From contig NC_088316.1 of NCBI RefSeq assembly GCF_910592395.1, forward strand, positions 12,772,001 through 12,836,000: a DNA stretch of 64,000 nt, given 5' to 3'. The translations under genes were made by a program, and so were the position numbers. Positions 11,529 to 23,500 of this stretch are shown here, in pieces. The notes under the pieces are model-generated. The model saw only the letters and a list, made by a program, of their open reading frames with translations. It did not search any database and was not told the origin of the DNA. The DNA is from Lineus longissimus. Taxonomy: Eukaryota > Nemertea > Pilidiophora > Heteronemertea > Lineidae. Numbering within the stretch: the stretch's first letter is position 1; every line of letters begins with the position of its first letter.

Positions 11529-14500
11529 ATGAGTCGAAACAGTGCTCTTGATAGTATCAATTTAGACGACACTGACGATTTCCAAAGTTCAAGGGGGTCG
11601 AGTTTTAGAGTAAGGAAGGCCGCAGTATTGCCCAAGAAACGAAGACTTGGTCGAAGGGCTAAAGTCGACTCTTCTGGAAAAAGTGAGGCTAGCATTTCAA
11701 AACACGTATCTGCAAAGTCTAGAGTTGGTCGGAGAGACGGGGCAGAAGCTACTAGTGCTAGCAGCGGTCCGGAGATTGAGTTAGAAAGGGTTAAAAGATG
11801 TTCCTCTGGTCGTTCTACATGTTCTTCGAAAGAATCAACATCTACAGAATCCGTTACGAAGTATCCAAAAGCAAAATCGCAATTTGAAGATTTGAAATCT
11901 GGTGAGACGACACAGTCTGAGGACGTCACAGACACTGGTACATGTTTTGAAAGTGAAGAGACGAATGTCCAGCCAGGAAAAGTCGTTGTAGAAAAATTAA
12001 CCGGGTTGTCACCGGAGAAAAGCTATGTCGTAAAGGGGCAATGGATTCTTGAGTCTCATTGGTTGAAAGAGCAGCCCGATGCTACGACATCGGAGAGTCG
12101 AAGTCAAGATGAGTGGAGCGAGGTTGTCGGGACGTCGGAAACGACGGACGGCGCTACCTCTGATGCTACCGTGAGGGCGAGCGATCTGACGTCACCAGAG
12201 AGTCGGGATGATGGTAGTGACGTCACGTTCATATCTCGTAATGATGCACGGGACATGAGAGTTGATGTACAAGGTATGTTGTTCTTGTGCTTGCCATAGT
12301 GTTATGGTAGAACCTCTCTATTGAGGACACCTGTGGGACTGCCAAATGCTGTCCTTGATAGGGAGGTGTCCTGATTACTGAGGTCAAGTTGTTTAGGAAT
12401 GAGACATTTTGGACCAAACCATAGGCCCTAATAGAGAGGGTGTCCTACTAAGACAGGTGTCTGCTATGTTAGGTCCCACTGTAATTGTCATGCCAGTTTA
12501 TTCATATCATTTGTGGGGAGGTCAATGGCAAAGTGCCCCAGTGTTTAAGAGGGCCATGCTCATGAAAATTTGGGTGTTAACTTGTGTCCTTGGGCAAAGC
12601 ACCAACTCACTGGTCTATTGTATCATGTCATGGTTTTTCAGATGACCTTATCATTGCGAAGAAACTTGCGCAGAGGGAGGGTGAGAAGCTAATGGAAGAG
12701 CAGATGACAGATGAAGCAGTGGCAGTCTGCCAGGTTTGTCAGAAGGACATCAGTCACATGAACTCGCAGAGACGGTTGCAACATGTCAACAAATGTCTTG
12801 ATGAGGTGAGATTCTCAGGAAGAAAAGCTATAAAACACAGCTTTTGAAGCAGTCGGTCGTACATGTAGATGTGTCAAGTTAAGTTTGAGGCTTAATTTGA
12901 GATAAATTATGAGGGTCTGTCAGATGAGACTAAGAGCTGTGGTCCCTTGTGCCTAAGTACTTTTGCCAGGGCAGATAAAGGATCCCACGTAGGTGGAGAG
13001 TACAAGTGGACAGCCACTCTATTATCTGACGAAACCAATTCGACTTATTTTTGCTTGTATACATGTATGTTTTATTTCAGTCTTCATGTTTTCATTTTTT
13101 TATAGCAAATTGACCTGGAGGAGCAACGACAGGCAGAAGAGGCGGCGGCTCAGAGGTTACAGAATGCTGTCCTGCCTTGTCCGATGTGTGATGCAAAGTT
13201 CAAACAACCCCAAGTATATCATTTAACCCTTTGGGGACAATTGCTCTTAGTCTGAGATATTGGCTTGTATGCATTAATAAAAGATGTCATCCCTGTTGTT
13301 GGTATAAAAATTTCACTGTACAGTTATTCCATGAAGACAAGTTGGTTATGGTGACTCCCTTTATAGGCCTACGCGGTTTATTTTATAATTTGAATTTGTA
13401 ATCGAATTTCTAATTGCGTAAATACGTACTAGATATAAATTTCAGCATTGTCGTTGTGTAGACTGATATACAAATACTATGAATACCAAGTTTCAGTAAA
13501 TTCGTATTCATAATAACTGCATTACAGCATTGTGTATAACTGCATTTCTATTTTCCTGGAGCACCAGTAATTAAGAACGGCGTACGGTTTTAAATTTTCA
13601 GGCCAAGAAGAATCATGTGAAGACGTGCGCCAAGAAAAAGAAGGTGACCCCCCAGGAATTGAGGGTGATGCTGCGTAAACAAGAGCAGGAATATCTCGAG
13701 AAGCTGGTGGATGGAGAGCTGCCTGCTGTTCCTGAGCGGTAAGTCAGTCTTAAAAACGTCACTGTAGTAATAAATAGCTCAGCAGCTCTTATTTGCTGAT
13801 AAGTCGAAGGTGACACACCAGGAGTGTAGGATGAAGCTGTGTTTACAAGAGCAGGAGTACAGGTACTCACAGATAGGGTTTGGGGTTCCGGAAGAACCCA
13901 GGATTGTTAATCTGAATGAACCGGTGTGACTTTTAAGGAACCGAAATTCCCGGCTCGTCACAGTGTTTTGAATGAGACTTTAAACCAAAGTCCGTCTATG
14001 CAAGTGCAAGCAAAAGACCCCATCACGTGAGGAACCTGTGCCTTGCGTGATCTCTGACCAAAGATGGAGTCACTACATGTAGGCCCATTGGCACATAACC
14101 ATAGTGGCACGTAAAAACAGTCCTCCAGCCTTAGGAAGAATACTCCCTGGAGAATAACACTGAAGAAGATGAAGAAGAGTTGCTGATATCACTGGCAAGC
14201 CTCTACGTACATGGTGTGATTCTGTCCATTTCAGGCCCAAAAAGAAAAAAGTTGCTGCAAAGAAAAAGGAACCAAAGGTTCTCAAGGAGCCAGCAAGGTA
14301 TGTTGACTTGTATGGACAAAACTTGGATGATCTTGGGCAAGTCACTTGACCTCTGTTGCCTCATCCTTTGAAGATGTGAAAACATACCATAATATAACTT
14401 TAGTGCAGACAAGCGATTTAATAAAGAGGTGTCTGCAACCTTTGAACTTATTTCATCAATTGATGGCATCTTTTTGCGGCCGTGATCGGGGATTGTAAAG

Positions 14501-17500
14501 TTCTTCCATTATTTTTTACAGCAAGTATGAAGAGGATATGCAGGTGACACTTGCCCTTTCCAAGTCACTGGTTGAATTTTCCGCTGTTCCCATAAAGCCT
14601 GCTGTTTCTGTAGTCGCACAGAAGACCGCCAAAGGCAAGAGGAATATGGGGTATGTATTAAAAAAGCTTCTGAATACTGTCTCAAATTTTCTAAGACATT
14701 GATGCGTTACATGAAAACAAGGAAAAAGTCAAATAGAAACAAAGTAGACTTAAAGGAACAAAAGTTTTTCTTTTCACAAAACAAAAACATTTACTTAACG
14801 TTTTATAGTAGATACGCTAGCTAGTGCTGGTTTCCTGTTACCAGGACATGTTGTCCTTGATATTGAGACCGAGCGGTGACATGGTGCGCAGTCGATGGAT
14901 CCATGTGGACTCTTTGGAGAGTCTAATGTTTTTTGAGTTATCTGCATCTGGAGGGGTGTGGATAAATTGTAGGACGAAGATGCGTACATCCTGCAGTCCA
15001 TGGTGGTCGGTCTGATTGAAGTGATGGCCGATGATCTCAGCGTTGTTGCGCTTGGTGATGTTGTAGAAGTGTTTTTGGAAACGACCAATGATAGTTTGTT
15101 TCGTTTCACCCACATACTGTTTGTCATTCACAACGGTATTATCAGCGGACCACAGCAGTCACATCACGTTTTGACCATTTCTTAACGTTTTAATGCTAAT
15201 CAATCACTTCCTCATAAAGAAAGTGTCTTGGTTCTAAACTTTCTCTCAAGCTATCTCACGTAGGGGACCCCGCTTTGTTGGCCCCACCCAAAGCAGTCAG
15301 CGCTTTTGCCATACTGACGTCAAACCAGGTGTGCACGCAACAGCAGCCAATATTCCCTGTGCTGATTTTGAAATTCACAATCCAAAGTTTGAGCACATTC
15401 CGGCATTCTGTGTTTCAGACCTTCGAAAGTGCCGTTACTCGTTGCAAGGGGCAGTGAAGAAAGACGAAGGATCATTGAGGAAGGAGTGTTTGCGCTAATT
15501 CCGGTATGTTTAGTCTTCATCAGTTTGCAGCTAGCTCCCGTAAATTCTGTAGTTTAACCCTTTCACTGCATTTGACGTGCATAGCACATCATGTAAACGG
15601 CCCCATGACATGGGGTGACGTGCATAGCACATCATGTACACGACCCCATGACATGCGGGTGACATGCATAGCACATCATGTACACGACCCCATAACATAC
15701 GGATGACGTGCATAGCACATCATGTACACGGCCCCATGACATGCAGGTGATGTGCATCATGTACACGACCCCATGACATGCAGGTGACGTGCATAGCGCA
15801 CCGAGCCTTACTGAAATGGTAATTCACCAGCACTTGACAGAACCTTCTCCAAGTCTAAACATTCCAAACCCACTGGGGTAATATCAGTTTCATCCTAATA
15901 GTAAAGATGGTGACTCTTTTGAATTGTTTGACAGTTTAGACAAAAATAAGCTCACTGACCACATTGGAATTTTCTGTCAGAAAAACGGCTGCGGCAGTGA
16001 AAGGGTTAAGACTGAAATTTGACTCTGACATAGGCTCTGTTTCAATTCAAGGCTCTAATTAGGCTGAAATTGGCTCACTTTTATTTTTGATACTGGGTTG
16101 CAAATAAGATAATGCACAGAAATCAAGTCGTTCTTCGTTTCCAGGATGAGACGAGTCTATTCCCAGAACTAGTGACGTTAAAACCGAGTAGAATCATCGA
16201 GGAGGATTGGGATGACGCCATACAGATTGTCAGAGGATATTCGGTGAGTATTGTAAACAACGATTACATCTGCAGTTACGCCAACATTTAAACCAAGATT
16301 TTCTTAATATATATGTTCTTGGGACTATGGGTCATTTGACTATGTGGACTGTCGATATGTCGTGAACAGAAAACTATTAGATGAAGAACCAAAAGAATCT
16401 TAGAGCATGATTTTCTATCTTGTACTTTTCAGGGTCGCTCAATCTGGGCAAAGTGTTGTGCCACTCCTGAAGACATCCTGGAGGAATACTACGTCCCCTG
16501 TCTCATGCCTCCCATCAGCCCTTGTAAGGTCACCGTGGGTAGCAAGATACGTCGCATGTCTCAGGTACCCGGACGTAAGAAGTCTCTCGCAAGTCAGGCG
16601 GCGGTGAATCTTGTTGAGCGGGCTTCTCCAGAAAAGATGGACGTTGTATGTCTGGACTCATCTCGCGTCTTTGATGAGGAGGGTCTGCTTGATGTCAGTG
16701 AAAGGATACAGGCCACTGGATTCTGTACCAGTGCAAAGGTATGAATAGGTTTTGAATAAAATCCTGACTGGTGGTGACTACCAGTCGTAGTATGTAGTCA
16801 GACGTAGTGTGGCCTGCTGATTAGGATGTTAGATTCATAGTTGGAACATCTTAGGTTTGATACCCGAGCCTGACGCATTGCTAGTGACCTTAGGCAAGTC
16901 ACTTTATCATTATATTGATTATTTTTGTTCTCTTTTCAGGATGATGAATCTCATCAAGAAGCGAAAACATTTGACGAAACCAGCAGCAGTTGCCATGACA
17001 ACTTAATCCTCGACTTCAAGAAAATGATCGGAAATCCACAGCTGAGCGACGTATCAATTTTATGTAAAAACGTGGAATACGTCCCAGCCCACAAGTTCAT
17101 CTTTGCTGCTCGATGTCCGAAATTATTGAAGGAGGTCAAACGTGAGAAGATTATCGAGTTTGTTGACGTATCCAAGGCGGCCATCTTTGTTTTGTTGACC
17201 TTTCTCTACACCGGTGAAATCCTTGACCTTGACCTTGATTCAGATGATGTAATCAGCAATGTTGGGACTCTCAGTGAAAGGTTTGTAATTATTCAATTAA
17301 TAATCTGCTCCAGGTCCAAACATCTTTCAACATTCAAAATTGTGAAAGTTTGCCATAAACTGAAAATTACCTCAGAACTCGCACCCTTGCCTGGTCTGAG
17401 ATCCTCCCTGGGCCAACGCTCAGCCATACTCCTACTTTTGATCCTTCAGACTGTCGAGTCTGAACTCAATTCCCTGCCTTATGATTCCGACTATTACACC

Positions 17501-20500
17501 ATAGTAGAACAAGCAATGGCCAGAAATTTGAGATAGTTAGCATCTTTGGTGTTATTTTCTCATTGTAGGTTCAATCTATATGTTCTAACAGACGAGTGCA
17601 AGAGAAAGGGATGGACGTCTGCTGCTTCTGAAGTGACGTCTGCTCCGGGGTTGGTTGCCATGGAGATGGAGGAGCTGTTGAAGAATCTGTGGGAGGATGA
17701 TGAGGAAGAAAATGAAAATGATGACACGGCGGATGATCGCGAGAAAGAGAATATCACGATGAACGAAGAAGATGTTGAAGAAATATACGAATTTATGACG
17801 CAGAAAAAACAATCGCAGAAAAGAACGAATCAGTCGGTGGAGGATCATGGGATTGTTGATTACAACGTCTATTTTGATGATCCCAGTGAGATGAGGGAGT
17901 CGTTGGTAAATGACGATTTGAGTCGTCAGGAGTTGGTTGTGGATACTGTAGTGAATGCCGTCAATAAAGGGGGCAAAATTGTTCAAAATGAACATGACAC
18001 CGTCCAAGTGGATTTTGAAAATGTCACCTCTGGAGGAGTGACAGTGAAAATTGTTGATGCAACCAAAAGCAATCGTACTCCCAATGCCAAAAACAAAATT
18101 GCTAGTTTGAGAATTGAAAATGCCGCCCTTAAAAGTGACTTTGTTTGCTCTGGAGTTGAAATTAACAAACTGGATTCTGGAGCTGATGAGGACAAACTTG
18201 GTACCGCCCGTGAAATAGACACTGGTGGTAGTGATGTAAAAATTGTCGAATGCGTCAAAACTGCTGGGAGCAATAAGCAGATGTTGAAAAATGGTGTCAG
18301 TACAGTGCTGGTTGATGAGTTTCTTTTTGAGGATCATGGGAGTGATGATGCAGATAAGGATTTGACCGATATCGAAATCGATGAAGACATCTGGAGTTTT
18401 ACTGAGGTATCTCCGTCCAAGCGACCTGAAGGTTTGCAATTAGCTGCAGAGGTAGTAAATGGTAGTGATGATGCCAATGGTGTGGAGAGTGGAGGAGATT
18501 GTAAAAGTGATACCTGCATTTCTGACTCTGAGAGCGTGAGAGACTGCGGTGAAAATGTTGATGTTGGGAAAGTTCAAGTTGAAATTGACAGGCTTCTACA
18601 GGATAGGCTTAGAAGAGATGATGGCAGTGTTGCTTGTCTTCAAGATGGTGAGGAGGGTTCGACAAGTTGGTCGCAACTTTCAGACACCTCTGATGGTGAG
18701 GAAGTCGTATCTGGTGAGAGGAATTTGGATAAGCGTCGTCAAGATGTTGACAAACTGAAGAAAAGCATGGAAGATTTGGATAGAGAAAGCATTATTGCAC
18801 TGAAGAAAAGATTGGAAGAAAAATGTTCCGTAGCGTGGAGTAATTTGATGGAGTGGGAAAAGATGGGAATTGTTCGGCGACCAAGCAAGGGGTTTTCTTC
18901 AGGAGAAGATAGCACTGATGGTGCAACTGAACCTGGTACGGAGGAATGTGTGAAAAGTGCCAGCGATATGAGGGTGCAGGAACTGGAAACAAAGGGAAAA
19001 ATTCAGGTGTCGGCTGGGGTCAGTAAAGGATACTCCTCAGGAAGTGATTCGCTAAGATCTGTTGACTCTGCAGATTTTGTCCAAGAGGAAAATCGAACTG
19101 TGAAGAACCACAAACAACGAAAGGAGAACGGGGAGACAGTGACCAAAGTTGGCGAGGGGTTCTCCTCTGGTGGTGATGAGGCAAGATCTGTTGGCTTGGT
19201 AGATCTTGTCCGTAAGGAAAATAGAACTGCAAGGAACCGCAGAGGACAAAGGGAGAAAGCCCAGACGGTGCCCAAAGTCGGCGAGGGGTTCTCCTCGGGT
19301 GGTGATGAGGCAAGATCTGTTGGCTTGGTAGATCTTGTCCGAGAGGAAAATAGAACTGCAAGCAACCGCAGAGGACAAAGGGAGAAAGCCCAGACGGTGA
19401 CCAGAGTTGGTGAGGGGTTCTCCTCGGGTGGTGATGAGCCAAAATCTGTAAATTCGGCAGATTTTGTCCCTGACGAAAATAAAAGAACTGCCAACAACCT
19501 GTCAAGACCAGAATTTGTTAGAGTCAAGAAGTTTCCTGCGTCTAATAAGGGATATTCTTCTGCTGGTGATGTGCCTAGTCATATAAACACAAAGAGAACT
19601 ATTGCAGAGAAAAATAAGAAGAGTATTAGTGATTCTGAGGAAGCTACGAAATGCGCAGACTTAAGGCAGGAGAGTTCTTCAGTGGGGAATGAAAAGCTGA
19701 ATTCTGGTTCTGGTGCTAATTCAAAACTGACTGAGCATGACAAACTGGGTATTCATAAACAGAGAGTGTTGCCTTCGAGGCATTTTGCGCAAGCTTCTGG
19801 TTCGTCTCCTAAAAGTAAAGATGATGGTAGACATGTCGAAGTTCTTGGTCGGCAGGGAAAGTCTCCTAAGGGCAAAATCACAGATTCAATCAAGGATGGT
19901 GCCAGAGTGAATAGTCCGGGCCAGTTGTTGCCGGAGAAGAAGGGAAAGTCCTTTCGTTCAATGTGTAGTAATATGGCCATCGGCAGCGATGGCGTCTTGA
20001 AAGCCCGACATGTAAGCCCGAAGAATATGTCTCGAACTGCGTCGGATGAGGCAGGTGTCGGTGAGGATGTCAGTGAGAAGGACAGGCCAGAAACGGGAAA
20101 GAATTTGTCTCCTAAAAACAGACGACAAGCTGAGGATGTCAGGATTACCGATCGGCAAGATCAGGACCCTAGCTTCGCATTACCCAGGAGCCCAGTGAAG
20201 AAAATGAGGAAGTCTTCCTTGGGGGTCATCAACGACGAAAGAATTTCACGAAAGTTGCCTGGGCTGCGAAATCCTGGGTCGCCAGTTGTAAAGTTGCGAA
20301 AGCTTTCACCACGATCGTTGGATCTGTCTGGCATCTCGGAAATCTCCCGGCGGGATTCGGATGTGGTGCGATTTACGCCCGGGAGGGAAGCGTCAACTTC
20401 GTGGCACCAGTCTTCCACGCCGCGTACCTCTACCGTACGAGATTATTCAAAAGACGACTCGCTTTTCTTATCTCCAGTTTGTAAAGATCAGCGTTCGACA

Positions 20501-23500
20501 TTCCAGATTGTAACGCCGCAGACAGACATCCCGAAAAAGAAAACGGATACAGAGACATCAACTCGATTAAAGTCTCAAAAAACTGTCGAAAAGATTGATG
20601 CAGAGTTGGAAACTGGTGATATTGTGAAGACACAGCCGCCCCCTGCCCTCGATATTGATACACCCACCCAGTCGTTTGTCGAAGGTGCGTCGTCTGCAAG
20701 TCTATTCGATACGTCTGCTCCTGATAAACGCACTCTTTCGCCACGTTTCGAAAAAGTCTACCATTCTCCGGTATCAAAATTGGGCGATGTGAGGAACTAT
20801 ACGAATCTTAGCGATTCGGATGAGGAAGAGAGGACGTCATCTTTGCGCTTAGCGCTGCATCTTGTAGTCGCTGAATCGCCGACTGCCCATATCCAATGTG
20901 ATGTTAATGAGATAGATACCACGCCGAGCTCGCCATTATTCCCAGCCGCTCCGAAAATGGGGTATTCCAAGTCGCCACTGAAAAAATCGTCACCACGGAA
21001 AAAATCTACTTCTTTGTTTACACTTTTAGACTCGCCAAAAGTTCTTTCATACAACAGTCTGCGTCCATCACCAGTGCCGCAAAAGGATTTAAAACATGGT
21101 ATCCCGTCGCCAAAAAAACGTTATGATAGTCCGAGTGACAAAGCTGCGCAGGTTCTGAAGAGGAAGCGATTGCAGAGTTATGAGACAGACGCTGGGCGAT
21201 TAAAACGTACCAGACATGGTAAGATGGATTCGAGGGATGGAGAAGAATTGGAAATTGTTGACGTGGATTCTGAAAGTCCTACCCACGCTGATCAGGATGC
21301 GGGGAAATTTGATGGGGATGCAAACGCAACCGATCATGAAAATGTATTGAGAGTGAAGAGTCCAAGGTCTAGTTATCCTGGTGAAAAAAGGGACAGAAGT
21401 CTAAGAAAGGTTGCAAAAGATATAAGTCGGTCAAAAAAATTGTCTAGCCAACTGCAGGCACGGGAAGAAATGGTTCAAGAGTTGAGGAAGAGTCCTATTG
21501 TTGTTGAAATACTCGACTCGGATGAAGAATTGGAGGCAGACGGATTTGGTGTTCAACCTGAGGATCATCCCAGCAGACGCTCCGATGATTACTCGATGAC
21601 TGATGGAGGCAAGGAGGAAAACTTGGGAGAGTTCGATTCGAATAGAACTTGTGGGTCGAGGTCAAAAGGAAAGATTGGTGAAATGGACGCTCGAGATTTT
21701 TCAAAGCGGAGCGAATCGTTTCATAATGTTTCTATTCCCGATGCGTGTGATGATGATTTTCAAAGCGGTCAGAGTAGTGGCGGACATCATTCTGCCTCCG
21801 AACACCGCTCAAGAGAAGGAGGTGCATTCCATGACGTATCAATCCCGGATGCATATGATGATGACATCCTCGTGCCTAGTCCAGGATTCAACCAACCTCA
21901 TCTGACGCCGAGGAAAAGACAATCATTCCGGGATGATTCTGATGCTGCTGGTGGTGAGAATTCGTTGCTTCGGAGTCCACGGCGCAGTCAACCTCGTCCC
22001 TCACCAAGTCGGGTCATGAGTCCAGATATGTTTGATGATGATGAGGAGGACATTTTAACAGGGGGACCAGGTGAGTATTTTCTTGTTGTTGACTACAAAA
22101 GTCAAATTGCATAGAAACCAATTTGTGACTAAAACCACTGACCCTAATAGAGAAGATGTCCTTTTCATAGAGGTGTCTGCTTAAGGAGGTTCAACCTCAA
22201 GTGTAGTTGTTTGCCCTTCAAAGCCTTACCGGTGTACACCACAACTTTCTGGTTTTCTTATCTGCATATTCTCTTTCAGAAATCACAGTCTTGAGTGATG
22301 ACAGTTGTGAGGAAGAAGAGGAGAATCACAAAGCCAAGTCTAACAAAAAGTCAGGAAATCAGGTAAGGTGTATCTCCATTCTCCAAGCAGATCAAAGGAT
22401 ATTCTCTCTCTGCCAACAGCTGTAGTATTTCAATAACAAAGGAACGGCCGATCATAGTCATGCTCTTCATTGCAGCCTCATTCTGGTGAAGGTCATAACG
22501 ACACCCTCATTGCACTCTTGGATGACGGGTCGTTCGAAGAGGAGCCTAGCGTTCGGGAGGATGCAAGGATGAAGACGCCGTCAACGCGGAGAAACTGGGC
22601 CGCACCGTCGCCCTTTACGCCGATGCCAGATTACGATAACATGAAAACACCTCAGCTCAAGGTCAGAAGAGTCGAACACTCCTTTAAGATCGGTTCACAA
22701 CTGTAAACGGCCAAATTTTCCCTGGCTATTATTTTGGGGATTATGCAAATAACCTTGATTCTCCCAAAAAATTAAGATCGCAAGGGAATTTTTGGGGATG
22801 AAAAACTGAGATCCGCCAATCTAGAAATTATGAAAAAAAAATTTTTTCGGAAATTTTCTCAAATCACGATTTGGCAGTGTACTGTGTGACTTTTGCTGTT
22901 TGGGTTAAAAGTCTGACACATAAAGTCAAAGATTTCATGTAGAGTGATGTAGAGGAGCTGTAAAATCTTTTTTTAGTGTTAAATCAAGAGACTTCACAGC
23001 CCCTCAAGCCTTGATCATCGTGTTCAGTGAAGCAGACCGACAGGGTTTACATGGGGTACAACTTGCTTTCAGCATTGCGCAACTTTTCCTGCTGTTTCCT
23101 TTGGATGATATTTAAACATCAATTTGTGCCAAACAGGAACTGAAATGTAATGTGCTCATTTCTCAGCTGATGATGGAGATAAATATCCCTTGTAATACTT
23201 TTCCTCATGCTTGGATTTATTTTTCAGCAAGCGTTGGCCAAGATCGGTGTTCGGCCCCAGGGGAAGAAAAAGGGTATCAAACTGTTGAAGCATGTGTATG
23301 AGGAGACGCATCAATGTAAGTGGGAGGATAGAATACGAGTACCGTTTTTAGAAAATAAATTTCATAAACATTTATTTAATCATTACACACATGGTACCAT
23401 CAGAAAGTACTCATGCAGAGCTTTCCAATGAATGGTCATGTCAGTAGGTTTACAAATGGTACCATCATGACCATGAAGAAGTGCTCATTGAGAGTGTTTT

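Noticed and set aside
14838-15131. An SLX1 gene nested in SLX4
   Set aside because: The GIY-YIG part has the Penelope-type order with HFN..DH and GLN and lacks SLX1's RING-like C-terminal cysteines.
15264-15480. An SLX4 exon starting at 15264 (GGACCCCGCTTTG)
   Set aside because: The frame fails against exon 6. The acceptor at 15418/15419 gives the family-like VPLLVARGSEERRRIIEEG and restores phase.
17281-17536. Extension of SLX4 exon 10 through the intron (open for 85 further codons)
   Set aside because: The donor AAAG|GTTTGT and acceptor TTGTAG|G restore the BTB continuation NLYVLTDECKRKGW. Intron retention would truncate the protein and is only a possible minor isoform.
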